From contig CATJZR010000111.1 of assembly GCA_949745625.1 (NCBI GenBank), positions 1-9,328 of the forward strand: DNA of 9,328 nucleotides. Reading direction: 5' to 3'. Source of the stretch: an uncultured Eubacteriales bacterium (GTDB lineage Bacteria > Bacillota > Clostridia > Christensenellales > Borkfalkiaceae). The position numbers and the translations under genes are program-made. Below are positions 1 through 6,196 of this stretch, piece by piece (position 1 is the first letter of the stretch; every line of letters starts with the position of its first letter). Under the pieces are notes generated by a model. It was given only the letters and a program-made list of their open reading frames with translations. It was not told the origin of the DNA and made no database searches.

Positions 1-192
1 ATGGAAACAAGTTCGTTTTATCTGATGGCTGATTTACTTGAAATTCCCGCAGTCGCGTTGCTTGTTGTTTCAGATAACTCTGCCGTAAGCAATCCGTTGA
101 TAGGCAGAAATGAGGAACTTAATTTAAAATATAATAACGGAAGAAAAAAACTAATTCCCGAGCTTATTTTCAATATTTGCAAGCAATTATAG
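1..192 (+). CDS. Nucleoside phosphorylase (PNP/uridine phosphorylase family), C-terminal fragment
   Basis: Only the last 63 codons of this gene lie in the window, and its true start is upstream. The visible part matches the end of the PNP_UDP_1 fold. It opens with the Met-Glu-Thr motif (residues 1-3 here), which in DeoD-type enzymes binds the ribose. About 25 residues later comes V-S-D-N (residues 23-26), whose Asp corresponds to the catalytic Asp that protonates the purine base in DeoD. These enzymes cleave nucleosides with phosphate to free base and ribose-1-phosphate in the cytoplasm, for nucleoside salvage. The ATG at base 1 is the internal Met of this motif, not a start codon. The substrate (purine, uridine or methylthioadenosine-like) cannot be told from the tail. 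The stop is 17 bases before the next start, so the two are probably co-transcribed. Confidence 0.8.
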   Translation: METSSFYLMADLLEIPAVALLVVSDNSAVSNPLIGRNEELNLKYNNGRKKLIPELIFNICKQL

Positions 193-209
193 CGATTTAA
201 GGCAAGTAA

Positions 210-548
210 ATGCTTTCTATTCAATTTATAAATAAAATTGTAAAAATAAAAATTGACAGACCTTTGGGCTCTAAACACCCTAAACATAAAAACATAACCT
301 ACGAGGTTAATTACGGCTTTATTCCAGATACAATCGGCGGGGATAATGAGGAAATCGATTGCTATTTGTTGGGAGTTGAATATCCTGTTGAAGAATTTGA
401 AGGCAAATGTATTGCCGTTATTAAACGCTTGTCAGAAAATGATGATAAATTGATAATTGTTCCAAAGCATCAAAATTACACTGACGATGAAATAGAGGCG
501 AAAGTCAAATTTCAAGAAAAGTATTTTGAACATGTAATAATAAGATAA
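210..548 (+). CDS. Short inorganic-pyrophosphatase-like protein
   Basis: This 112-aa protein resembles the core of family I soluble pyrophosphatases and matches a compact form I remember in Clostridia. Visible landmarks are D-R-P-L-G-S (16-21), N-Y-G-F-I (34-38; compare N-Y-G-Y-I in E. coli Ppa) and the metal-binding loop D-N-E-E-I-D (45-50), aligned to E. coli D-G-D-P-V-D. The first and last Asp of that loop are kept, and the middle one is Glu. Asp78/Asp79 lie where the second acidic pair is expected. At 112 aa it is much shorter than the roughly 175 aa of E. coli Ppa, and it ends just before the Tyr-Lys active-site pair of the longer enzymes. Hydrolysis of PPi to phosphate is therefore the family expectation, not proven here. 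The start is supported by an AAGG ribosome binding site 7 bases upstream. It follows the phosphorylase closely, which would suit removal of PPi or sugar phosphates in nucleotide salvage. Confidence 0.7.
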   Translation: MLSIQFINKIVKIKIDRPLGSKHPKHKNITYEVNYGFIPDTIGGDNEEIDCYLLGVEYPVEEFEGKCIAVIKRLSENDDKLIIVPKHQNYTDDEIEAKVKFQEKYFEHVIIR

Positions 549-564
549 ATTTGATAAAAGATTC

Positions 565-593
565 TTGCTTTTAAATAGTAAAATTGATATAAT
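565..593 (+). promoter_or_regulatory. Sigma-A type promoter of the nfnAB operon
   Basis: TTGCTT (565-570), a 17-base spacer and a perfect TATAAT (588-593). The -35 box matches the consensus at three of six positions. Transcription would start near base 600, so an ATG at 594 would fall outside the transcript. This argues for the downstream start of the next gene. Confidence 0.6.
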
Positions 594-614
594 ATGACTA
601 TGGAAAATAACAAA

Positions 615-845
615 ATGTGCTTTGTTGCCGTTGAATTTGTAGACGACCCTAATGTTGTAGGGTATTACTATTGGTACTTATGTGAAATTGAAGGAGTGAC
701 AGTTAATAAAATAGTAATTGCACCGCTCGGCAGGCATAACAATCTGCAAGAGGGAGTAGTGCGTAAAGTTATATTCGAAGACGAGTACAATGCGCCCTAT
801 CCGCTGCATAGCATAAAGTATATTAGAAAAGTTAAAAATGTGTAA
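615..845 (+). CDS. Conserved small clostridial protein of unknown function, coupled to nfnA
   Basis: A 76-aa protein without a named function. It begins M-C-F-V-A-V-E-F and carries P-L-G-R-H-N (38-43) followed by E-G-V-V (46-49). This pattern recalls a set of short uncharacterised Clostridia proteins that start M-K-F-x-A-V-K-F and have a V-x-P-x-G-R-x-N core, probably a small beta-rich fold. In-frame ATGs also exist at 594 and 600. I prefer 615 because the promoter predicts transcription starting near 600, a weak GGAAA lies at 602-606, and the family normally begins at this motif. There is no signal peptide or membrane segment. Its last 8 bases overlap the start of nfnA, so the two are translationally coupled, which hints at but does not prove a link with that redox enzyme. 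Confidence 0.65.
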   Translation: MCFVAVEFVDDPNVVGYYYWYLCEIEGVTVNKIVIAPLGRHNNLQEGVVRKVIFEDEYNAPYPLHSIKYIRKVKNV

Positions 846-1671
846 AATTGTTTCTAAACAAAAATTAAATGCTTCTGTAACAATGATGGATATATATGCT
901 CCGCAGGTTGCCAAAAAAGCTCAGGCGGGGCAATTTATTATTTTACGTGTTGACGATGACGGGGAAAGAATACCTCTTACCGTGGCTGGATTCGATAGAA
1001 ATAACGGTACTGTTAAAATAATATTTCAGATTGTCGGCGCAACGACTTCGCTTTTGAATACAAAAAATGTCGGCGACTGCATAACTGATTTTGTAGGACC
1101 GCTTGGTTGCCCTACACGTACCGATGGTCTTAAGAAAGTATGCATAATAGGTGGTGGCGTGGGGTGTGCAATAGCTTTGCCCTTAGCGCAAAAATTGCAT
1201 AATGCGGGTGCAGAAGTTCATTCTATAATTGGTTTCAGAAATCGTGACATGGTTATTCTTGAAGAAGAATTTAAATTGTGTTCCGATAAGCTTGTGGTAA
1301 TGACGGACGACGGGAGTTACGGTAGTAAAGGTTTTGTTACCGTTGAGCTGCAAAAGCAAATAAGCGGCGGGGAAAAGTATGATGAAGTTTTTGCAATAGG
1401 TCCGCTCGTAATGATGAGGTCGGTTGTGGCTGTGACTAAGCCACAAGATGTGCCTACGACGGTTTCAATGAATCCTATAATGATTGACGGAACGGGGATG
1501 TGCGGCGGATGCAGACTTACGGTTGGCGGCAAAGTTAAATTTGCGTGCGTTGACGGTCCTGATTTTAACGGCTTTGAAGTTGATTTTGACGAGGCAATTG
1601 CGCGTTCGTCGATGTATAAAGATTTTGAAGCACGTGCGCACAACTGCAATCTTTACAAAGGGGTGACGTGA
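838..1671 (+). CDS. nfnA: NADH-dependent reduced ferredoxin:NADP+ oxidoreductase, subunit A
   Basis: This 277-aa protein has the ferredoxin-reductase fold of the dihydroorotate-dehydrogenase electron-transfer subunit/sulfide dehydrogenase group. An FAD-binding beta-barrel fills the N-terminal 95 or so residues, with the flavin motif R-I-P-L-T (44-48). An NAD(H)-binding domain follows, with G-G-G-V-G-C-A (105-111). A C-terminal [2Fe-2S] site is made by Cys222, Cys225 and Cys237, with Asp217 as the probable fourth ligand, the Asp-Cys3 pattern known for NfnA. With NfnB it forms the cytoplasmic flavin-based bifurcating transhydrogenase, which couples reduced ferredoxin and NADH to reduction of two NADP+. 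Length fits the family. The adjacent nfnB and the intact cluster argue against PyrK, which would sit beside pyrD. The archaeal-type name sulfide dehydrogenase subunit is an alternative label for the same architecture. The gene overlaps the upstream small protein by 8 bases and nfnB by one. Confidence 0.9.
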   Translation: MCKIVSKQKLNASVTMMDIYAPQVAKKAQAGQFIILRVDDDGERIPLTVAGFDRNNGTVKIIFQIVGATTSLLNTKNVGDCITDFVGPLGCPTRTDGLKKVCIIGGGVGCAIALPLAQKLHNAGAEVHSIIGFRNRDMVILEEEFKLCSDKLVVMTDDGSYGSKGFVTVELQKQISGGEKYDEVFAIGPLVMMRSVVAVTKPQDVPTTVSMNPIMIDGTGMCGGCRLTVGGKVKFACVDGPDFNGFEVDFDEAIARSSMYKDFEARAHNCNLYKGVT

Positions 1672-3059
1672 TGGGAATCGAGCCAAAAAAATATTCTATG
1701 CCTGTACAGCAGCCTTCCCAACGAATACACAATTTTAACGAGGTTGCTTTAGGATACACTGAAGAGCTTGCTGTGGCAGAGGCACGAAGATGCCTTAATT
1801 GTAAAAATATGCCGTGTGTTAACGGTTGTCCTGTCAATATTTCTATTCCGCATTTTATAGCTGAAATTAAACAGCATAATTTTGAAAAGGCTTACTCTAT
1901 AATTGCCGAAGCTTCGTCCTTGCCTGCTATATGCGGACGTGTTTGCCCGCAGGAAACGCAATGCGAGAGTAAGTGTACGCTTGGAATAAGGTTTGAACCT
2001 GTTGCAATAGGCAGACTTGAAAGGTTTGTGGCCGACTATCATAATTCGCACAACACCCAAACAGTTGAACCTTGTGTGACTAACGAAAAAAAAGTTGCGG
2101 TCATAGGCTCGGGTCCGTCGGGCTTGGCTTGCGCGGGTGAGCTTGTAAAAAGCGGTTATGATGTTACTATATTTGAGGCCCTACATCGTTTAGGCGGTGT
2201 GCTCGTTTACGGAATTCCAGAATTCAGATTACCCAAAAGCATCGTAGACAAAGAAATACAGTCGCTTAAAAACTACGGCGTAAAATTTGAAAGAAATACA
2301 GTGGTTGGAAAAACCGTAACTGTTGACGAGCTTATTGAAAACGACTTTGATGCTGTTTTTATCGGTACCGGGGCTGGATTACCGAAATTTGCCGGAATTT
2401 GCGGAGAGGGGTTAAACGGAGTATATTCGGCAAACGAATTTTTAACCCGTATCAATCTTATGAAGGCTTATGAAAGCGACGCTAAAACTCCGATTATGCG
2501 TGCTGAAAAAACAGTCGTAATCGGCGGAGGAAATGTAGCAATGGACGCAGCGCGCACTGCATTGCGGTTGGGCGCAAAATCCGTATCAATAGTATATCGC
2601 CGTTCTATGGACGAATTGCCTGCACGCAGAGAAGAGGTGGAGCATGCATTGGAAGAAGGTATTACCTTTGAGCTGTTGTGCGCGCCTGTCGAAATTATCG
2701 GGCGTGATAATTTTGTAAGCGGATTGAAGGTGCGCAAGTGTAAGCTTGGCGACCCCGACGAACACGGTCGCCTTAAGCCCATTGAGATAGAAAATAGCGA
2801 ATATGTGATAGATGCAGATTGCGTGATTATAGCGATAGGGACCAGTCCTAATCCGTTAATAAGGAGAACTACTCTGCAAATATCTTTTTCCGAACGCGGT
2901 TGTATTGTCGTCGACGAGTTTGGCAAAACCTCTAAAAACGGCGTGTATGCAGGAGGAGATGCTGTAACAGGTGCGGCAACAGTAATACTTGCAATGGGGG
3001 CGGGCAAAACTGCGGCAAACGCTATAAATAAATATTTGTCTAATATGAATAATTTATAA
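1671..3059 (+). CDS. nfnB: NADH-dependent reduced ferredoxin:NADP+ oxidoreductase, subunit B (GltD-like)
   Basis: This 462-aa protein has the glutamate synthase small-subunit architecture. The N-terminal iron-sulfur domain has two Cys sets for two [4Fe-4S] clusters: Cys41, 44, 49, 53 and Cys88, 92, 98, 102. An FAD Rossmann motif G-S-G-P-S-G (146-151) and an inserted NADP-binding motif G-G-G-N-V-A-M-D (285-292) follow. The C-terminal FAD signature runs A-G-G-D-A-V-T-G-A-A-T-V (427-438). In Nfn this subunit holds the bifurcating flavin, where NADPH and ferredoxin electrons meet. A free GltD would need a large glutamate synthase subunit, and none is present; the partner beside it is NfnA. Start: a GTG at 1668 is possible, but the AAAGGGG ribosome binding site (1657-1663) is best spaced for ATG 1671, giving a TGATG overlap with the nfnA stop. 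Confidence 0.92.
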   Translation: MGIEPKKYSMPVQQPSQRIHNFNEVALGYTEELAVAEARRCLNCKNMPCVNGCPVNISIPHFIAEIKQHNFEKAYSIIAEASSLPAICGRVCPQETQCESKCTLGIRFEPVAIGRLERFVADYHNSHNTQTVEPCVTNEKKVAVIGSGPSGLACAGELVKSGYDVTIFEALHRLGGVLVYGIPEFRLPKSIVDKEIQSLKNYGVKFERNTVVGKTVTVDELIENDFDAVFIGTGAGLPKFAGICGEGLNGVYSANEFLTRINLMKAYESDAKTPIMRAEKTVVIGGGNVAMDAARTALRLGAKSVSIVYRRSMDELPARREEVEHALEEGITFELLCAPVEIIGRDNFVSGLKVRKCKLGDPDEHGRLKPIEIENSEYVIDADCVIIAIGTSPNPLIRRTTLQISFSERGCIVVDEFGKTSKNGVYAGGDAVTGAATVILAMGAGKTAANAINKYLSNMNNL

Positions 3060-3081
3060 AAAAAAGCAGGAAAATATTGGT

Positions 3082-3495
3082 ATGTTTATTGCAATGGAAT
3101 TAAATGAAATTATTGAATCTTCTGACAGCATAAGCGTTTATAATAACGGTGAAACTTCCGTTTACAGACAGCAGGATGCGCCTTATAGTCAAATTATCGA
3201 CGGGTGGACGACTATGACCGACGGCGTTCACGAAATGCCCGCATTCGGGGTAAGTATAAATAAGCAGACCTTAGAAGCTATGAACGAGGGGCTTTGGGTA
3301 GAATTTGTATTCGACAAACAGTACACCCATAGCGGAATGTCGTTTGAGAAGCTGCTTGTCAACGTAGAAAAAGAGTGGCAGGGATTTAACATAATCCGCT
3401 ATAATGCCGACGAGGGATATAGCGGTAGGTGCTACTATTACGATTTAGTGGGCAAAAACATGTCGCAATTCTACGATATATTAGCGAATTTATAG
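3082..3495 (+). CDS. Conserved clostridial protein of unknown function
   Basis: A 137-aa soluble protein with no signal peptide or membrane segment. I recall similar unnamed Clostridia proteins sharing the C-terminal pattern G-F-N-I-I-R-Y (101-107), G-Y-S-G-R-C-Y-Y-Y-D-L-V (112-123) and a final D-M-S/N-M-S near residue 127, but know no function for them. The N-terminal half contains an acidic stretch and W-T-T-M-T-D-G (42-48). Hydrophobic and aromatic residues alternate through the second half, which fits a compact alpha/beta fold. The start is backed by an AGGA at 3068-3071, 10 bases upstream; a second ATG at 3094 has no better site. It lies 22 bases after nfnB with no terminator between, so it is probably the last gene of the Nfn transcript. 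Confidence 0.7.
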   Translation: MFIAMELNEIIESSDSISVYNNGETSVYRQQDAPYSQIIDGWTTMTDGVHEMPAFGVSINKQTLEAMNEGLWVEFVFDKQYTHSGMSFEKLLVNVEKEWQGFNIIRYNADEGYSGRCYYYDLVGKNMSQFYDILANL

Positions 3496-3522
3496 TACTA
3501 TGTCTGACATAAATAGCAAAAA

Positions 3523-3554
3523 ACCCGTGAAAATCTATTCACGGGTCAATTTTT
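3523..3554. terminator. Bidirectional intrinsic terminator between convergent genes
   Basis: A perfect 9-bp stem ACCCGTGAA (3523-3531) with TTCACGGGT (3538-3546) and a 6-base loop. It is followed by five T (3550-3554) on the plus strand and preceded by six A (3518-3523), which become a U-tract on the minus strand. It lies between the convergent genes ending at 3495 and 3570 and can serve both. Confidence 0.9.
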
Positions 3555-3569
3555 ACTTGATTTGAATTT

Positions 3570-3833
3570 TTATTTTGTGGGTTCTTCTTTGGCCTTTTTG
3601 TATGCCGCGATTGCCTTTGAAAGCTGGTCCGGGCAAGAGGTGTTGTTCTTGCATTTAATTCCGCAAAGCAGATTTTCCAGTTCGTCGATATTTCTTCCTT
3701 CGACTAATTTCCCGACGCCTTGAAGGTTGCCGCTGCATCCGCCTATAAACTTTACGCCATGTATTTTGTTTTCAGCGTCAACATCAAAAATTATTTGTCT
3801 TGAACATGTTCCCGAAGTGTAGTAAACAAACAT
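3570..3833 (-). CDS. TIGR03905 family TSCPD-domain protein
   Basis: This 87-aa protein carries the signature T-S-C-P-D-Q-L (65-71) of the TSCPD domain and matches the TIGR03905 four-cysteine family. The spaced cysteines Cys10, Cys33, Cys61 and Cys67 could bind a metal; Cys57 is additional. The G-G-C-S-G-N-L-Q-G motif (31-39) is also typical. The TSCPD domain occurs at the C-terminus of some ribonucleotide reductases and in the NrdX-like family, but the role of the short stand-alone form is unknown. The start is firm: an AGGAG lies 9 bases upstream and overlaps the stop of the preceding DUF4364 gene, which ends 12 bases away, so both sit on one transcript. Length fits the family. Confidence 0.85.
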   Translation of the reverse strand: MFVYYTSGTCSRQIIFDVDAENKIHGVKFIGGCSGNLQGVGKLVEGRNIDELENLLCGIKCKNNTSCPDQLSKAIAAYKKAKEEPTK

Positions 3834-3845
3834 ATCATTTTTCTC

Positions 3846-4370
3846 CTAATCACATAAATTTTCGTATATAACCGAATAGAGGTCGGCAGCCTTTTCTTCC
3901 CATTTTTTATAAATTGCTTTGGCTGTTTTTTTATCGGGTACGACGAATTTAAGTTCCAATAGCGGCTGAACGGGTGCAAGAATTTTCAAAGCAACGGTAA
4001 AGGTCCCGTCCATATTCTGAAAGTAATCGGAACGACATTCCTGCCTGTTGCGGTATCTTGCACTGTTCTTTTTTACAAACTGGGAAATTTCTTCTCTTAC
4101 GCTTTTAGGAATATTAATGTAGAAATTGGCGAGGGTTTCGCGTCCGTCGGGCGTTATAGTGTAAAGAGTGTCCTCGTCCTCGTTCACTATATAAATGAAA
4201 TTGTCGTCAATCAATTTATGAATTATGTTGACACAGTCCATATATCCCATCCAGTTATTTGTGGATGAGCACATATCGACAAGTGTCCGCTCTGAAAGAG
4301 TGCCTTCCATCTTATCAAAGACGAAAAGAATTATTAATTTGTTGATTGATGTTTCGCCCGTATTCAACAT
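3846..4370 (-). CDS. DUF4364 family protein, winged-helix regulator-like
   Basis: A 174-aa protein that I recognise as DUF4364, a family almost confined to Clostridia and neighbours. The first 85 residues read as a winged helix-turn-helix: helices from about 8-56 (starting I-N-K-L-I-I-L-F), then a wing with L-Y-T-I-T-P-D-G-R-E-T-L (69-80). The second half has Y-F-Q-N-M-D-G-T-F-T-V-A-L-K-I (116-130) and a closing helix rich in Lys/Glu (147-170), as in the family. A role in DNA binding is inferred from the fold; no target is known. No convincing ribosome binding site precedes the ATG. It heads a two-gene minus-strand unit with the TIGR03905 protein and faces an unknown gene across a divergent promoter region, a usual arrangement for a local or self-regulating factor. 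Confidence 0.82.
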   Translation of the reverse strand: MLNTGETSINKLIILFVFDKMEGTLSERTLVDMCSSTNNWMGYMDCVNIIHKLIDDNFIYIVNEDEDTLYTITPDGRETLANFYINIPKSVREEISQFVKKNSARYRNRQECRSDYFQNMDGTFTVALKILAPVQPLLELKFVVPDKKTAKAIYKKWEEKAADLYSVIYENLCD

Positions 4371-4400
4371 AATTAACTAAATAAAGTAAAAGTTTAATTT

Positions 4401-4429
4401 ATTATACATAATTATTTGCATAAAATCAA
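4401..4429 (-). promoter_or_regulatory. Sigma-A type promoter of the DUF4364-TIGR03905 unit
   Basis: Read on the minus strand: TTGATT (4429-4424), a 17-base spacer, then a perfect TATAAT (4406-4401). It lies 30 bases before the DUF4364 start codon, which gives a short leader. Confidence 0.75.
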
Positions 4430-4449
4430 GATATTTGTTTGTAAAATAA

Positions 4450-4478
4450 TTTAAATTTGAAATTAAGTGTGTTATAAT
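4450..4478 (+). promoter_or_regulatory. Extended -10 promoter of the unknown gene-nudF unit
   Basis: TTTAAA (4450-4455), a 17-base spacer and a perfect TATAAT (4473-4478) preceded by TGT at 4470-4472, so the extended -10 TGnTATAAT is complete. Together with the minus-strand promoter 21 bases away it forms a compact divergent control region. An AAGGTGA ribosome binding site follows at 4497-4503. Confidence 0.75.
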
Positions 4479-4506
4479 GAACATGATTAATTTTTTAAGG
4501 TGAAAA

Positions 4507-5238
4507 ATGAAAAGCACTAAGGAACAGATTTCAGAATTTCTTGATAAATGCGACGAGCTTACAAAATGCAAGTTTATTATGGCAACAACGAAAATAAAGG
4601 ACCTATTGAAATGTATTGTCAATAGTCCCGAGCTTTACGGGCTTTTTGATAAAGTCACCAAGGACTTCAATTACGTAGAGCAAAAATCAAAATGTCTAAT
4701 CAGCGGCAGTGCGTCTTTTACCGGCAAGGTTGTTTTGCCGCAGACGGTGGGGCAGCGCCTTGCATTCATTTTCTGTCTGCTGGTGGAATTTGATAGAGAT
4801 ACGATAAATTTAAGTGAATTTTTACAAGTCTATTTTAGAGAGGACGGCAGTTATTTCGAAAGCTATAAGGCATTTTGCAATATGATTATCGTCGGGCTCG
4901 CCGATTTGGTCAGACAGGTATTTAAAGAGCAGCTGAGCGCACCCGTCTTAGCAGACGAAGACAAAGGCGTTAATGCGGAAAAATCCAATTTGATTTCTTC
5001 CGTTTTGCTTACCGTCGAGGCAGAAAAGCAATATGTTGCAGGCGCGGTAAATAAGGACGAGGTTGAGGGAGCTTTCAAGATGCTTGACGCTTTGAGCACA
5101 GCTGTCAAAGATGAAAACGAAGAGCTTATCGATGCGTTGATTTGCGGTTATAATTATTTCGTGCTTTACAACCGTTGTGTCAGTGATAACGTAGCATCTC
5201 TGATAGAATTAATTTCGGAATTTGAAAAGCTTATATGA
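4507..5238 (+). CDS. Uncharacterised mostly helical protein upstream of nudF
   Basis: A 243-aa protein that I cannot place in a named family, although I have a loose memory of similar unnamed proteins in uncultured Clostridia. It has no signal peptide or clear transmembrane segment. The hydrophobic stretch R-L-A-F-I-F-C-L-L-V-E-F (84-95) is probably a buried helix. The N-terminal half (1-145) is dense in helical patterns, with D-F-N-Y (53-56), V-V-L-P (75-78), N-L-S-E-F-L-Q-V-Y-F (101-110) and E-D-G-S-Y-F (112-117) as the most family-like blocks. A Lys/Asp/Glu-rich linker around 147-160 separates a second helical segment. The start has a good AAGGTGA site and its own promoter. Its TGA overlaps the nudF ATG (ATGA), so translation of the two is coupled. 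Confidence 0.7.
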   Translation: MKSTKEQISEFLDKCDELTKCKFIMATTKIKDLLKCIVNSPELYGLFDKVTKDFNYVEQKSKCLISGSASFTGKVVLPQTVGQRLAFIFCLLVEFDRDTINLSEFLQVYFREDGSYFESYKAFCNMIIVGLADLVRQVFKEQLSAPVLADEDKGVNAEKSNLISSVLLTVEAEKQYVAGAVNKDEVEGAFKMLDALSTAVKDENEELIDALICGYNYFVLYNRCVSDNVASLIELISEFEKLI

Positions 5239-5762
5239 AATTGCAAGAAACTAAATTAAATTCGAAAACTGTATACAGCGGTAAAATATTGAAGCTTGAG
5301 ATTGATGAGGTTGAGCTGCCTGACGGCAAAATTGTCCAACGCGAATGTATAAGGCATCGCGGCGGCGCGGCGGTTCTTCTGATTGAAGACGGGAAGGTGC
5401 TTCTTGTTAGGCAGTTCAGATATCTTTACGGAAAACCTATTTATGAAATTCCCGCAGGAAAGCTGAACGAAGGAGAGGATGCGAAAGCAGCTGCGGCACG
5501 CGAGCTTGAGGAGGAGACGGGTTTTGTTGCAGAACTTTCGCGTTTACTGGATGTTTATCCGACACCTGGGTATACCGACGAGATTATACGTATTTATTTT
5601 GCAGACAGTTTCAAAAAGTCAAAACAGAAACTTGACGACGACGAGTTTCTTAATTGTTGTCTTATAAACCTTGACGATGTTTTAAAAATGATTGACAATG
5701 GCGAAATCTGCGATGCTAAAACAATAGCTGCAATCTATAAGTTTCTTTTGACAAAAAAGTAA
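5235..5762 (+). CDS. nudF: NUDIX hydrolase, ADP-ribose pyrophosphatase type
   Basis: This 175-aa protein contains a complete Nudix box: Gly75, Glu81, then R89-E90-L91-E92-E93-E94-T95-G96-F97, fitting Gx5Ex7REUxEExGU. It closely resembles B. subtilis NudF over its length. Shared features are the N-terminal Y-S-G-K-I-L-K-L-E-I-D-E-V-E-L-P-D-G segment (14-31), I-P-A-G-K-L (72-77) just before the box, and the Y-P-T-P-G-Y-T-D-E loop (108-116). In this group that loop sits 15-20 residues after the Nudix box and contributes to ADP-ribose specificity. The expected reaction is Mg2+-dependent hydrolysis of ADP-ribose to AMP and ribose-5-phosphate in the cytoplasm. All catalytic acids are present. It is the second gene of its unit and is followed at once by a terminator. 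Confidence 0.9.
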   Translation: MKLQETKLNSKTVYSGKILKLEIDEVELPDGKIVQRECIRHRGGAAVLLIEDGKVLLVRQFRYLYGKPIYEIPAGKLNEGEDAKAAAARELEEETGFVAELSRLLDVYPTPGYTDEIIRIYFADSFKKSKQKLDDDEFLNCCLINLDDVLKMIDNGEICDAKTIAAIYKFLLTKK

Positions 5763-5793
5763 AGAGGGCTGCTCGAAGGCAACCCTCTTTTTT
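5761..5793 (+). terminator. Intrinsic terminator after nudF
   Basis: Stem AAAGAGGG (5761-5768) with CCCTCTTT (5783-5790), a C/A mismatch, then TGC with GCA and a TCGAAG loop (5773-5778), closed by a run of six T (5788-5793). It begins on the last base pair of the nudF stop codon. It lies between convergent genes and has an A-run on its left, so it may also stop transcripts from the minus strand. Confidence 0.85.
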
Positions 5794-5800
5794 GATGTAC

Positions 5801-6019
5801 TTAGTTACAACCGCATCCGCAGCCGCATCCGCCGTTCCCGCATAACAGATTTGAAAGTGTTCCGTTCTTCCACATACTGTAAATCAACGCGATAAGTATG
5901 GGTGTGCAGCTTCCGCTGAGAATGCTTTCTAAGCCGTTACCACTGCAACTTGCTGCAAGAAGTAAAAGTATCAAAATCCAAAGGCAGCTGTTGCCACCAC
6001 AATGCGAAAAAATGTTCAT
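5801..6019 (-). CDS. Small cysteine/glycine-rich membrane protein
   Basis: A 72-aa protein with nine cysteines. A short N-terminus with Cys7 and Cys12 leads into a hydrophobic segment L-W-I-L-I-L-L-L-L-A-A-S (13-24). A second hydrophobic stretch P-I-L-I-A-L-I-Y-S-M-W (40-50) follows, and the protein ends in a Gly-Cys tail with alternating G-C pairs (64-71). Such tiny proteins recur in Clostridia and are sometimes auto-annotated as 'chorion class high-cysteine protein' from composition alone; the function is unknown. The tail could bind a metal or form disulfides. Expression looks real: a perfect AGGAGG lies six bases upstream of the ATG (minus strand, 6031-6026), and the gene has its own leader and terminator. 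Confidence 0.72.
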   Translation of the reverse strand: MNIFSHCGGNSCLWILILLLLAASCSGNGLESILSGSCTPILIALIYSMWKNGTLSNLLCGNGGCGCGCGCN

Positions 6020-6041
6020 ATATTTCCTCCTGTGAAATTAG

Positions 6042-6080
6042 CTGCAAGGCGGTATGTAAATTTTTGATTTGCCTTTGCAG
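6042..6080 (-). other. Inverted repeat in the leader of the cysteine-rich gene
   Basis: CTGCAAGGC (6042-6050) pairs with GCCTTTGCAG (6071-6080) except for one extra T, leaving a 20-base AT-rich loop. It lies ten bases upstream of the AGGAGG of the minus-strand gene. It may be a leader hairpin or an operator. It has no U-tract in a suitable place to be a terminator. Confidence 0.35.
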
Positions 6081-6147
6081 TTCCGTATAATACGTATATT
6101 AAATAATATTAAAATATCCGTAAAAATGTTACTTGACTTTTAATTGC

Positions 6148-6176
6148 TTGCATAAAATACTGCATACTGCTATAAT
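6148..6176 (+). promoter_or_regulatory. Extended -10 promoter of the ECF S component-coaX operon
   Basis: TTGCAT (6148-6153), a 17-base spacer and a perfect TATAAT (6171-6176) preceded by TGC (6168-6170), making an extended -10. Transcription would begin near 6183, just before the first leader hairpin, leaving a structured leader of about 105 bases. Confidence 0.75.
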
Positions 6177-6196
6177 TATTAAATAGCGGAATACTT

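Noticed and set aside
1317..1649. Open minus-strand frame of 110 codons opposite nfnA
   Set aside because: The opposite strand encodes well-conserved NfnA motifs, and this frame has low-complexity Ser/Thr composition.
2468..3007. Open minus-strand frame of 179 codons opposite nfnB
   Set aside because: It lies wholly inside nfnB, has Ser/Thr/Pro-rich composition typical of a shadow frame and resembles no family.
5806..5835. Short tandem-like repeat CGCATCCGC in the end of the minus-strand gene
   Set aside because: It simply encodes the alternating Gly-Cys tail and is not an independent DNA repeat.
6086..6091. Another TATAAT on the plus strand, with TTGATT 16 bases upstream
   Set aside because: It is a possible promoter, but it lies almost 200 bases before the gene in a very AT-rich stretch; the extended -10 promoter at 6148-6176 explains the leader better.
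6089..6098. Palindromic ATACGTAT as an operator
   Set aside because: An eight-base palindrome is expected by chance in AT-rich DNA, and no second copy was found by eye.
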